64,000 nucleotides of DNA from Aquamicrobium sp. LC103 (GCF_001014615.2 NZ_LBCQ02000008.1:62001-126000), one strand, 5' to 3'; numbered from the stretch's first letter, positions 36,196 through 44,323 are shown. The notes: generated by a model not told the origin, from the letters alone. Numbers and translations are program-made.

Positions 36196-36239
36196 GGTGG
36201 GCTCCGGATGTCGCGATTGCGCGGGCGAGGTCAGCACGA

Positions 36240-36257
36240 ATAATTTTATCAAATTAT
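36240..36257. promoter_or_regulatory. Operator B of the GntR regulon, overlapping the -10 of hydrolase A
   Basis: ATAATTTTATCAAATTAT is an inverted repeat (ATAATTT / AAATTAT, 4-bp spacer). It shares ATCAAAT and flanking A/T positions with operators A, D and E. On the minus strand TATAAT (36258-36253) lies within it, a perfect -10 for the hydrolase A gene. Confidence 0.55.
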
Positions 36258-36276
36258 AGATTTTGCAAGGGAAACA

Positions 36277-36304
36277 TTGACAAAATACGCTCTAAAATTA
36301 AGAT
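36277..36304 (+). promoter_or_regulatory. Sigma-70-type promoter of hydrolase B
   Basis: TTGACA (36277-36282) and TAAGAT (36299-36304) are separated by 16 bp and precede the hydrolase B start by 60 bp. The same TTGACAA read on the other strand (TTGTCA) can serve as the -35 of the opposing hydrolase A promoter, so the two promoters interlock. Confidence 0.55.
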
Positions 36305-36312
36305 CATATTAG
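36295..36312 (-). promoter_or_regulatory. Operator C of the GntR regulon, overlapping the -10 of hydrolase B
   Basis: Read on the minus strand it is CTAATATGATCTTAATTT. It shares AATATGATC with operator A and TATGATC with D and E. It covers the -10 hexamer of the promoter at 36277-36304, as expected for a repressor site. Confidence 0.5.
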
Positions 36313-36363
36313 TTCGAACGGTCGAGGTGCGGCGGCCAATATCCCCAGTCCAGGATGAGTTGC

Positions 36364-37551
36364 ATGGAAGAGCAGACGCGGTATCCCTATCGTGATCCGA
36401 TGGCGCCGGGACAGCCGATAATTCCGCGTGGCGAATGGGATCTGCCGCCCTACAATCGCTGGACCTTCCAGCACATCCGCGAAATGACCGCGACCCAGCA
36501 GATCTGGCGCGGCAACGGTCCTGTCATGCAGCTTGAGACCGACCTGCAGGATATCGGCGGCCTCCAATTCGAAGGACAGGACGGCACGATAGACGAGTTC
36601 GTCGAGCGCAGCTTCACGGACGGTTTCCTGATCATCCACAAAGGCCGGATCGTCAGGGAAAACTATCTGAACGGCATGAGGCCGCACGGCCAGCATCTGG
36701 CGATGTCGGTCACGAAGTCCATCGTCGGTCTTCTCACTGGCATTCTCGCGGGCAAAGGTCTGGTGGATCCCTCCGCGCCCGTGACCGACTACCTGCCGGA
36801 ACTCGATGCCACCGCCTATCGCGGCGCCCGCGTTCAGCACCTGCTGGACATGACCAGCGGCACCGTCTTTGACGAATCCTACACCACGCCGGGCTCGCAC
36901 ATGCAGAAGCTCGACCTGGCCTGCGGCTGGAAGGAGCGGAAGCGCCCCGGCTGGCCGCGCACCATGTGGGAGCTCGTGCTTGAATTGACCGAGCAGGAGG
37001 CCGAGCACGGGACACGGTTCAACTACCGCTCGATCGACACCGACGTGCTCGGCTTCGTGCTCGAACGTGCCGGCGGCCGGCATCTCGCCGAACTTCTGAG
37101 CGAGGAGATCTGGCAGCCGATGGGCGCCGCCGAGGACGCCTACATCACCGTCGACAATGCCGGCACGGCGCTGGCCGACGGCGGCTTCTGCGCCTGCCTT
37201 CGCGATTTCGGCAGGATCGCGCAACTTCTGGTCGACGGCGGCCGGCGCGGAGATCGCCAGATCATTCCCGCCGGGTGGATAGAGGAAACGCGCTCGGCCG
37301 ATCATGCGAAGTTCGGCGACAATTACCGCATCGCCATGCCCGAGGGCGGCTATCGCAACAAATTCTGGATCGAGGATCCGAAGGGCAGGGCGCTGGTCTG
37401 CCGGGGCGTCTACGGGCAGTTCATCTATGTCGATCCGGAAGCCGGTTTCGCGGGCGTCAAGCTGTCGTCCTGGCCGGATTATCTGGTGCCCGGCTTCACC
37501 AAGGAGACCCTGGCGGCATTCAACGCCATCAAGGTCGCGCTGGCGGGATAA
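36364..37551 (+). CDS. NylB-like serine hydrolase (class C beta-lactamase fold), hydrolase B
   Basis: This 395-residue protein follows NylB closely by eye. It has PPYNRWTFQHI near residue 30, nucleophile S115 and K118 in MSVTKS, VTDYLPELDATAY, the Tyr in FNYRSIDTDVLGF, ITVDNAGTALADGGF, and the C-terminal YGQFIYVDPEAGF plus KLSSWPD. NylB hydrolyses 6-aminohexanoate linear dimers. The protein has no leader, so it works in the cytosol on an imported substrate. AGGA at 36352-36355 favours the ATG at 36364 over 36355. It is the divergent twin of hydrolase A at 35050-36195 but clearly not a recent duplicate; the pair may cut chemically different amide bonds of one oligomer. Confidence 0.9.
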   Translation: MEEQTRYPYRDPMAPGQPIIPRGEWDLPPYNRWTFQHIREMTATQQIWRGNGPVMQLETDLQDIGGLQFEGQDGTIDEFVERSFTDGFLIIHKGRIVRENYLNGMRPHGQHLAMSVTKSIVGLLTGILAGKGLVDPSAPVTDYLPELDATAYRGARVQHLLDMTSGTVFDESYTTPGSHMQKLDLACGWKERKRPGWPRTMWELVLELTEQEAEHGTRFNYRSIDTDVLGFVLERAGGRHLAELLSEEIWQPMGAAEDAYITVDNAGTALADGGFCACLRDFGRIAQLLVDGGRRGDRQIIPAGWIEETRSADHAKFGDNYRIAMPEGGYRNKFWIEDPKGRALVCRGVYGQFIYVDPEAGFAGVKLSSWPDYLVPGFTKETLAAFNAIKVALAG

Positions 37552-37569
37552 GAAGCGCGGGCGCTCGCG

Positions 37570-38463
37570 TCAGTCGAGCGTCCTGCCGAATTTCCAATAT
37601 CCCATCAAGGTGGTCTGTCTTTTGTCGATGCCGCCCTTGGCGAGCAGCTTGCGAATGCGGCCGATGGAGGCGGATTCGCCGGCGAACCAGGCATAGAAGC
37701 GCGGGTCGCCTTCGGATGCGCGATCCCAGATGAGTTCCTCGTCGTCGGTGGCGGCCGAAGCTGCGCCTTCATGAGCAAGGTCCAGTTTCATCGCGCCTGC
37801 TGCCGCATTTTCCATCAGCGCGCCATGAACATGCGTGCCGGTCTCCTCGCGCGCCAGCCAGCGCAGGTTCAATCCCTCCCAACGGGCAACGTCGATCTGG
37901 TCGGAGGCGGTCGGGATTTCGAGATAGGCATCCGTGGCAGGCGGAGAGGGCAGAGCCGCGAGTTCTTCGAGAATGCCGGCGACCGCCGGCACGGCGGTTT
38001 CGTCGGCGATCAGCAGCACCCTCTGCACGCCTTTCGGCGGCTGCCATTCATAGCCGCCGCATTCGCCGGTGAAGGTACGGTTCGGCGCGGATATCTGAAG
38101 CGGATCGCCGGTCTTTGCATTTGCCGCCCAAGTGACGGCTGGCCCGCCATCGGCGTGCATGACGAAATCGATGTCGACCTCGCCGGCATCGGCCCGCAAT
38201 TGGCGGATCGTATAGGTGCGCATGGGCGCCCGGTCGGAAATCGGCCGCGCCTTGTATCTCGTGTACCAGTCGGGCCGGTCGTCCATGTCCGGGTTGCGGC
38301 CGTCCGGATAGGGGAAGAAGAGCTTGATACGCTGGTCCGGCGCGTAAGTCGTCATGTCGTGGACGTCGGCGCCGGCAAAGGTCAGCCGGGCAAAGTGCGG
38401 GCTCAGGGTTTCGCGCTTCGCGAGCTTCACATTGAATATGCGGTAGGGACGAGCTTCGATCAT
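37570..38463 (-). CDS. Siderophore-interacting protein (SIP) family flavoreductase
   Basis: This 297-residue protein matches SIP/ViuB ferric-siderophore reductases: FAD-binding barrel with LSPHFARLTFAGADV, RTYTIRQL (the R-x-Y-T FAD motif), VDIDFVMHADGGPAVTWA, and a SIP NAD(P)H domain with VLLIADETAVPAVAGILEEL and AWFAGESASIGRIRKLL, ending GYWKFGRTLD. It would reduce Fe(III) in an imported siderophore and free the iron. It is the last gene of the minus-strand operon running from the aminotransferase, 140 bp after the MOSC fusion gene. Its presence in a catabolic cluster rather than beside a siderophore receptor is unusual. Confidence 0.9.
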   Translation of the reverse strand: MIEARPYRIFNVKLAKRETLSPHFARLTFAGADVHDMTTYAPDQRIKLFFPYPDGRNPDMDDRPDWYTRYKARPISDRAPMRTYTIRQLRADAGEVDIDFVMHADGGPAVTWAANAKTGDPLQISAPNRTFTGECGGYEWQPPKGVQRVLLIADETAVPAVAGILEELAALPSPPATDAYLEIPTASDQIDVARWEGLNLRWLAREETGTHVHGALMENAAAGAMKLDLAHEGAASAATDDEELIWDRASEGDPRFYAWFAGESASIGRIRKLLAKGGIDKRQTTLMGYWKFGRTLD

Positions 38464-38603
38464 CAGCTAGGTTCTCTCTTAGCCTGCCTGGATCGATGCT
38501 CGCGCCGAAGCTGCGGGTAATCGTCTGGGTTGCGCTGGTTCTGACCTGGAAGATGCCATTTGGGTGCTTCTTCGCGGGTTGTCAACATAGTTGGGCCTTG
38601 CCG

Positions 38604-40529
38604 CTAGAGCGCCACCTTCATATTGCCGATGGGGGTGGTGGAGCATGCAAGCACATAGCCTGTTTCTTTTTCTGTAGCACTCAGCGCGCCTCTTTCGGGA
38701 TCCGCCGCGTTGGCGGCAAGACGCCATTCCCCCTCTTCGACCCGGCAGCGGCAAGTGCCGCAGATGCCGGCCTCGCAGGCGGCGTTCAGTTCAACGCCCG
38801 CTTCCCGCGCGGCCGCGAGAATGGTCGTCGTGCCGTGGCCTGAAATCATTCGGCCCGCAGTGGTGAATTCGACGGACCATTCCCCGATCTCGGGCAGCGC
38901 TTCCACCGAGGCGGCATCGATGCCGAACGCTTCCTCCAGAAAGGGCCAGCCGCCGGACGGTGCCAGCGTCCCATGGGCCTGCCGCGCCATCTGGCGAAAC
39001 CCGTCCGGGCCGCAGGCGAAGACGGTCCGGTTCGCGATGTCGGGGCAAAGGCGCGAGAGCATCGCGCCGTCGAGCCTGCCCGCTTCCGCCTTGGGTAGGC
39101 CCTCCACGGCATCGGCTGTGAGATTCCAGCTCAACTTGAGCCGGTCGGGCATGTGGCGTGCGAGTACCGAGAGCTCGTCGGCGAAGCCGATATCGTCGCG
39201 GGTTCTGGCGCTGTGGTGGAAGTGGACGACGTAGGGCAGGTCGGCGTCGGCGATGAAGCGCAGCATCGAGATCATCGGCGTGATGCCGCTGCCGGCCGAC
39301 AGCATGAGCAGGCGGCGGCAGTCGTTGGCGGCGGCAAGATGAAAGCGGCCGAGGGGGCCGTATGCGCGCAGGGTGTCACCGAGCTTCAGCTCGCTGTGAA
39401 GCCAGTCGGAGATCCCTCCGCCGCGCGTGCGCCGCACCGTGACGGATATGTGGTGCGGGCGCGAAGGGCTCGACGAGATGGTGAAGCTGCGCCGAGGCGT
39501 CTCGCCGTCTATTTCGGGCATCAGGGTGATGAACTGGCCCGGCAGGTAGGTGATTGCGGCACCATCGGTTGAAACGAAGCGAAAAGTCCTCAAGTCACGC
39601 GCCTCGTCGACGATACCGACGCAGCGCAGTTCGCGCTCGCGCGGCGCGGTCGAGCCGCCGTCTTTCGCGGTAGGGGACGGAAGGCGCGGGACGGGAACGG
39701 CGGTGCCGGGAGTGAGCGAAACGGGGGTCTTGCGCTCGAGAACCTCGACTGAGTCCCCGAGATTGATGCGGCCGTCATTGCATGGGATCAGGAACTGGCC
39801 GAAATAGACGTTGCCGTCATCGCCCCGTCGCTGCTTGCCGAGAAGCGCTAGCGGCTCCACGTTCTTGGCCGGAACGCCGGTGGCCGGATCCTGGGTCACC
39901 ATGATGCAGCGATCGCAGGGGCCAGCGACGATGAATTCCACCTCGCCGACGCGGATCCTTCCCCAGCCATCCTCCGCGAAAGCCTCCGCGTCGTCCATCA
40001 CGAGGTTCGGGCGAAACCGCCGCATCGGGACGGGCTCTTCGAGGTAGCGGTTCAGGTCTTCAAGCGAGGCGCTGTTCGTCAGGAGAAGCGGCGCCGTGTC
40101 GGCGAAGCTCATCTCGCCGCCCGGCGTCAGCGTCAGCGGTCGGTGGCTCCGTTCGCCTTTCACTGCGAGACGGCAGGAGACCTTCAGATGAGCGCTCAGC
40201 CAATCGGCGGCTTCGTCGCCGGCATCAAGTGCGACGACGTCCGTTCCCCAGATATTGACCGGCATCGGCGTCAGGCCGTCGCGGCGGAAGGTGACGTGGC
40301 CCACGCCGTCGGCGAGAAGCGTCGTCTCGTTCAAGTCGAAAACGGTGTGGATCGAAAACAGCCGCGGATTGGCCCGCGCGGTGATGCATTTTCCCGCCTC
40401 GTCGACCACCATCATCTGACGATCGCCCTTAAGTCCTTCATTGCCGATCCGTGCGGAACGCAGGTCGACCGGCGCGCCGGACTTGAGCGGATAGAAGTGC
40501 AGGGCTGAAACGCAAGTGGCCGCTGTCAT
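38604..40529 (-). CDS. MOSC domain / ferredoxin-NAD(P)H reductase / 2Fe-2S fusion protein
   Basis: This 641-residue protein has four modules. They are an N-terminal MOSC beta-barrel (residues ~1-110, SALHFYPLKSGAPVDL), a MOSC domain with the conserved Mo-ligand Cys region in AGPCDRCIMVTQDPATG (~205), a FAD/NAD(P)H reductase (RRSFTISSSP, SAGSGITPMISMLR, FACGPDGF) and a C-terminal plant-type 2Fe-2S ferredoxin (CEAGICGTCRC...LAC). YcbX and mARC proteins use such a MOSC module to reduce N-hydroxylated compounds. Here the entire NAD(P)H-to-molybdenum electron chain appears in one chain. A start at TTG 40538 is also possible. Within the operon, the role I infer is removing the N-hydroxyl group from a hydroxylamine or hydroxamate intermediate. 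Confidence 0.88.
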   Translation of the reverse strand: MTAATCVSALHFYPLKSGAPVDLRSARIGNEGLKGDRQMMVVDEAGKCITARANPRLFSIHTVFDLNETTLLADGVGHVTFRRDGLTPMPVNIWGTDVVALDAGDEAADWLSAHLKVSCRLAVKGERSHRPLTLTPGGEMSFADTAPLLLTNSASLEDLNRYLEEPVPMRRFRPNLVMDDAEAFAEDGWGRIRVGEVEFIVAGPCDRCIMVTQDPATGVPAKNVEPLALLGKQRRGDDGNVYFGQFLIPCNDGRINLGDSVEVLERKTPVSLTPGTAVPVPRLPSPTAKDGGSTAPRERELRCVGIVDEARDLRTFRFVSTDGAAITYLPGQFITLMPEIDGETPRRSFTISSSPSRPHHISVTVRRTRGGGISDWLHSELKLGDTLRAYGPLGRFHLAAANDCRRLLMLSAGSGITPMISMLRFIADADLPYVVHFHHSARTRDDIGFADELSVLARHMPDRLKLSWNLTADAVEGLPKAEAGRLDGAMLSRLCPDIANRTVFACGPDGFRQMARQAHGTLAPSGGWPFLEEAFGIDAASVEALPEIGEWSVEFTTAGRMISGHGTTTILAAAREAGVELNAACEAGICGTCRCRVEEGEWRLAANAADPERGALSATEKETGYVLACSTTPIGNMKVAL

Positions 40530-40585
40530 CTTGTCCAAACCTCGCCTGGCGCCCGAACCCGTGCCGCCAACGCGGCTAGCGAGCG

Positions 40586-41947
40586 CTATACGGTGTCGCG
40601 GTAAACGTCGATCTCAAAATCGCTCACATGTCGGGCGAAGGTGTTCATTTCCTGCTGCTTGCAGGCGATGAGCGAGTGACGCAGTTCAGTCGCGAAAATC
40701 TCCGACATCAGCGCGCCTTCCTCGAAATGGGCGATCGCGGAGGCCCAGTCGCAAGGCAGCTTCCGGCGGTCCTGCGCGGCGGTGCCGCTGGCGGCGGGAT
40801 CGCCCGCGTCCATCTCACGCTCGATGCCGATGAGTGCCGCGCCGAGGACGGCGGCCATCACCAGATAGGGATTGGCGTCAGCGCCGGCGACGCGGTGCTC
40901 GATCCGGCGCGCCTTGGGTGATCCGCCCGGAATGCGGATCGCGACCATGCGGTTTTCATAGCCCCAAGCCGCGACAGTCGGTGCGTAGGAATTCGGCCGT
41001 AGCCGCCTGAACGAGTTGAAGTGCGGCGCGAAGACGAGCGCGCTCTCCGGCATCGCGGCAAGCAACCCGCCCACCGCGTGGCGCATCGTCTGGCTGCCGT
41101 CATCGCGGCCATTGTCGAAAACGTTGCGGCCGTCGCGGTCGAGCAGGCTGAAATGCAGGTGCAGGCCACTGCCGGCGCGGTCGCCATAGGGCTTGGCCAT
41201 GAAGGTGGCGGCAAAGCCGTGCTTGCGGGCGATGCCGCGCACCGTGCGCTTGAACAGCACCGCGTCGTCAGCCGCCTGCAGCGCGTCCGGCACATGGTTC
41301 AAATTGATCTCGAACTGGCCGACGCCGTTCTCCGAGATTGCCGTATCGACGGGTATCCTTTGTTCGGCGCAGGAAGCGTAAACGTCGCTGATGAAGGCTT
41401 CGAACGCGTCGATCTCGTCGATGGACAATGCCGCGTCGGTGGCGAGGTTCTGGCCCGTGATGGGAGAAATAGGGCCCACCGGACGCCTTGAACCGGGGTC
41501 GACGAGATAGAACTCCAGCTCGGTCGCAACCACCGGTGTGAGCCCCAGCCGCGCATAGCGGGCGAGGATGGCGGCAAGCGCCCGGCGCGGGTCGGCGAGG
41601 TAGGGCGTTGCCTCGTCATGCGCGAGCCAGACCGGCAGCAGCGCGGTTGGCCGCGCCGTCCAGCTCATCGGCGCGATGGCGCGTCCGGTCCACTGGCAGA
41701 TCGCGTCGGCATCGCCGTTCCCGAAGACCTGTTCGTCGTTCTCGATGTCCTCGCCCCAGATGTCGAGTCCGACGAGCGAGAAGGGCATGCGCATGCCCCC
41801 TTCCAGCGCTTTGCGCGCCTGGCCGGACGAAATTCTCTTGCCGCGCAATATGCCGTTCAGATCGCAGACGGCCGTGCGCAGGCTGTCGATTTGCGGTTGA
41901 CCCTCGAGCCAGGACAGCGCTTCTTCGATCGCGTTCGGATTGGTCAA
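40586..41947 (-). CDS. Glutamine synthetase-like ligase (gamma-glutamylpolyamine synthetase type)
   Basis: This 453-residue protein has the GS fold and metal/ATP motifs: VATELEFYLVD, ISENGVGQFEINLNH, AKPYGDRAGSGLHLHFSL, RRLRPNSYAPTVAAWGYENR and the HRVAGADANPYLVMAAVLGA C-terminal block. The N-terminal part (DLNGILRGKRI) is characteristic of PuuA-like enzymes rather than GlnA. PuuA joins glutamate to putrescine or cadaverine. The only possible start is TTG at 41947, with GGGG 8 bases before it. It lies 66 bp downstream of the SpuC-like aminotransferase, a usual combination in diamine catabolism. Confidence 0.9.
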   Translation of the reverse strand: MTNPNAIEEALSWLEGQPQIDSLRTAVCDLNGILRGKRISSGQARKALEGGMRMPFSLVGLDIWGEDIENDEQVFGNGDADAICQWTGRAIAPMSWTARPTALLPVWLAHDEATPYLADPRRALAAILARYARLGLTPVVATELEFYLVDPGSRRPVGPISPITGQNLATDAALSIDEIDAFEAFISDVYASCAEQRIPVDTAISENGVGQFEINLNHVPDALQAADDAVLFKRTVRGIARKHGFAATFMAKPYGDRAGSGLHLHFSLLDRDGRNVFDNGRDDGSQTMRHAVGGLLAAMPESALVFAPHFNSFRRLRPNSYAPTVAAWGYENRMVAIRIPGGSPKARRIEHRVAGADANPYLVMAAVLGAALIGIEREMDAGDPAASGTAAQDRRKLPCDWASAIAHFEEGALMSEIFATELRHSLIACKQQEMNTFARHVSDFEIDVYRDTV

Positions 41948-42013
41948 TTCGTGCCCCGTGGGGTCCGCACACCGCTGTTTCCGAAGCGGCCGCCTTGATT
42001 CAGGATTTCGCCC

Positions 42014-43408
42014 TCAGGCTGCCTTCAGCAGGCCTTCGCTGCGGATCGCCTCATAGGTCTGGTCGAGCGAAAGGGTCGCGCGCTCGATCATGACGTCGAT
42101 TTCTTCGGGCGTGATGACGAGCGGCGGTGCGATGACCATCCGATCGCCGACATGGCGCATGACGAGATTGTTGGCGAAGCACTTTTCCCGACAGATATAG
42201 CCGACCGTGCCTTCATCGGAGGCGAACTTGCCGCGCCGCTCCTTGTCGGGTGTCAGCGCGATCGAGCCGATCAGGCCGACGAGCTTTGTCTCGCCGACGA
42301 GGGGATGCTCGGCGAGCTTCGCCCAACGCTCCGCCAGATAGGGATGCGCGACATTGCGGACGTGATCGAGGATGTTCTCGTCTTCCATGAGCCGGAGGTT
42401 TTCGAGCGCCACCGCCGCCGCGACCGGATGCCCGGAATAGGTATAACCGTGATTGAATTCGGTCCGTCCCACTACCTCGGCGATCTCGTCGCAGATGATC
42501 GAGCCGCCGATCGGCGCATAGCCGGAGGAAAGGCCCTTGGCGATGGTCATGATGTGCGGGCGTATGCCGAAGGTCTCGCTGCCGAACCAGTTGCCGGTGC
42601 GGCCGAAACCGCAGATCACCTCGTCGGCGATGAGAAGCACGCCGTACTTGTCGCAGATGCGCTGTATCTCCGGCCAATAGGTCGAGGGCGGAACGATGAC
42701 GCCGCCCGCGCCCTGGATCGGCTCGCCGATGAAGGCAGCTACCCTTCCGGCACCGAGTTCGACGATCTTCTCCTCGAGCTGTCGGGCGCAGGATAGGCCG
42801 AACGCTTCCGGCGTCTCGTCGCCGCCCTTGGCATACCAGTTAGGCTCCTCGATGTGGACGATGCCGGGGATCGGCATGCCGCCCTGCGCATGCATCGCCG
42901 CCATGCCGCCGAGGCTGCCGGCGCCTACGGTCGAGCCGTGATAGCCGTTGCGACGCGCGATTATGACGTCGCGTTCCGGCATGCCCTTTGTCGCCCAGTA
43001 GTGGCGGACGAGGCGAATGTTGGTGTCGTTGGCTTCCGAACCCGATCCGGCGAAGAAGACGTGATTGAGATCACCCGGGGCGAGTTCCGCGAGCTTTGCC
43101 GCCAGAGCGATTGCCGGCGCATGGGTGGTCTGGAAAAAGGTGTTGTAGAACGGCAGTTCCTGCATCTGGCGGGCTGCGGCGTCGCTCAGTTCCTTGCGCC
43201 CGTAGCCGATGTTGACGCACCACAGGCCCGCCATGCCGTCGAGAATGCGGTGCCCCTCGCTGTCGGTCAGATAGACGCCGTCGGCGCGCGTGATGACGCG
43301 AACACCCTTGGTCGCCAGCGCGTTGTTGGCGGTGAAGGGGTGGAAATGATGTGCCGCGTCAAGTGCCTGCAGTTCCGCGGTCGGCAGGTGATTGGTGATC
43401 GTCGGCAT
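42014..43408 (-). CDS. Class III aminotransferase, SpuC-like (putrescine/cadaverine-pyruvate)
   Basis: This 464-residue PLP enzyme follows SpuC (diamine-pyruvate aminotransferase) very closely by eye: LDGMAGLWCVNIGYGRKEL, MQELPFYNTFFQTTHAPA, FFAGSGSEANDTNIRLVRHY, EPIQGAGGVIVPP, LIADEVICGFGRTG and the PLP Lys in TIAKGLSSGYAPIGG. It should convert a terminal amine to an aldehyde with pyruvate as acceptor. AAGGACG precedes the ATG. Its own promoter region contains operator D about 100 bp upstream, and it leads the four-gene operon (aminotransferase, ligase, MOSC fusion, SIP). Confidence 0.93.
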   Translation of the reverse strand: MPTITNHLPTAELQALDAAHHFHPFTANNALATKGVRVITRADGVYLTDSEGHRILDGMAGLWCVNIGYGRKELSDAAARQMQELPFYNTFFQTTHAPAIALAAKLAELAPGDLNHVFFAGSGSEANDTNIRLVRHYWATKGMPERDVIIARRNGYHGSTVGAGSLGGMAAMHAQGGMPIPGIVHIEEPNWYAKGGDETPEAFGLSCARQLEEKIVELGAGRVAAFIGEPIQGAGGVIVPPSTYWPEIQRICDKYGVLLIADEVICGFGRTGNWFGSETFGIRPHIMTIAKGLSSGYAPIGGSIICDEIAEVVGRTEFNHGYTYSGHPVAAAVALENLRLMEDENILDHVRNVAHPYLAERWAKLAEHPLVGETKLVGLIGSIALTPDKERRGKFASDEGTVGYICREKCFANNLVMRHVGDRMVIAPPLVITPEEIDVMIERATLSLDQTYEAIRSEGLLKAA

Positions 43409-43508
43409 TTTCGTCCTTCATCTCGGCGGGAGCGCGGATGCGCAAGGTGCATCCCACGCACGGGATTTCGATCCGCCAAGCATATGAGGGAACGTCACGC
43501 TGTCAAGA

Positions 43509-43524
43509 AAATTTGATCATATTT
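43509..43524 (-). promoter_or_regulatory. Operator D of the GntR regulon, upstream of the aminotransferase
   Basis: On the minus strand it reads AAATATGATCAAATTT, with the full core TATGATCAAAT. It overlaps the stop codon of the gntR gene and lies ~100 bp upstream of the aminotransferase start, so that operon can be controlled separately from gntR. Confidence 0.6.
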
Positions 43525-44191
43525 TTCCGTTGGCAAGCGCGAGCCGCACCTGCTGTATTCCCTGGGTCATGTCCTCGATGATCGCCTGGCGCAGCGCGTC
43601 GGCGTCGTTCGCGCGCATCGCCGCTACGGCCTCCGTGTGTTGATCGGGGAGGTTGTCGGTCCCGATCCGTCCGCACACGACGCGAAGCGAGGGCGCGAAG
43701 CGCAACCACAGCGACTGGGCGATCGCGGTCAGGATCGGAGCGTCGGCAATGTCGTAAATCGCGAAGTGAAACCGGTAGTTATGCCGCAAATAGCCGCTTA
43801 CGTCGCCGGCCGCTATGGCGGTGTCGAGCTCGGCGTCGATTGCCGCGACATGCGCGATGGACTGCGGTGTCGCGTTGCGCAGGGCAAGGCAGGTCAGATG
43901 AGGCTCGAGCGCAAGCTTGGCGAAAGCGAGTTCCTCGAGCTGGGCGGCGGTCAGGCGGGGAACGCAGACACGCCGGTTGTCCTGGAATTCGAGCGCGCCT
44001 TCGGCCGTCAGTCGGCGGATCGCCTCGCGCACCGGCGTCATGCCGGATTCCAGCTTTTCGGTAAGCCCTTGTATCGTAACGGCTTGTCCCGGCGCCAGCT
44101 CGCCGAAGAGCACCATGTCGCGCAGGCGCCGATAGGTGGCTTCATGTGACGGAAGCTTTTCGAGAGCTTCGTCGATCGCTGGTACGTCCAT
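43517..44191 (-). CDS. GntR-family (FCD/FadR subgroup) transcriptional regulator
   Basis: This 224-residue protein has an N-terminal winged HTH (HEATYRRLRDMVLFGELAPGQAVTIQGLTEKLESGMTPVREAIRRLTAEGALEF) and an all-helical FCD effector domain. The metal-binding residues typical of FCD are partly visible (HNYRFHFAIYD, HTEAVAAM). I chose the ATG at 44191, with AGGTG upstream, over the in-frame start at 44266. The gene lies between operators D and E and reads into the aminotransferase operon. Five similar sites between 29.8 and 44.3 kb make it the likely master repressor of the region; effector unknown. Confidence 0.9.
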   Translation of the reverse strand: MDVPAIDEALEKLPSHEATYRRLRDMVLFGELAPGQAVTIQGLTEKLESGMTPVREAIRRLTAEGALEFQDNRRVCVPRLTAAQLEELAFAKLALEPHLTCLALRNATPQSIAHVAAIDAELDTAIAAGDVSGYLRHNYRFHFAIYDIADAPILTAIAQSLWLRFAPSLRVVCGRIGTDNLPDQHTEAVAAMRANDADALRQAIIEDMTQGIQQVRLALANGKI

Positions 44192-44280
44192 CCGGCACCT
44201 GCCTGACAACAAGGCCTTCCGGCCATTTTCCTGGTCGGTCTCTATAGACCGAAAGCCATGAGACAAGCAACGCTTTCACA

Positions 44281-44296
44281 TATATGATCAAAATTA
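44281..44296 (+). promoter_or_regulatory. Operator E of the GntR regulon, upstream of gntR
   Basis: TATATGATCAAAATTA shares the eleven bases ATATGATCAAA with operators A and D. It lies 90 bp upstream of the chosen gntR start at 44191, suggesting autoregulation. Confidence 0.6.
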
Positions 44297-44323
44297 AACG
44301 GGTCGTTTCCGATATGAAACACG

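Noticed and set aside
35050-37551. Beta-lactamase (antibiotic resistance) annotation of the two serine hydrolases
   Set aside because: Fold and SxxK are shared, but there is no secretion signal and the other blocks follow NylB-like amidohydrolases; the context is catabolic.
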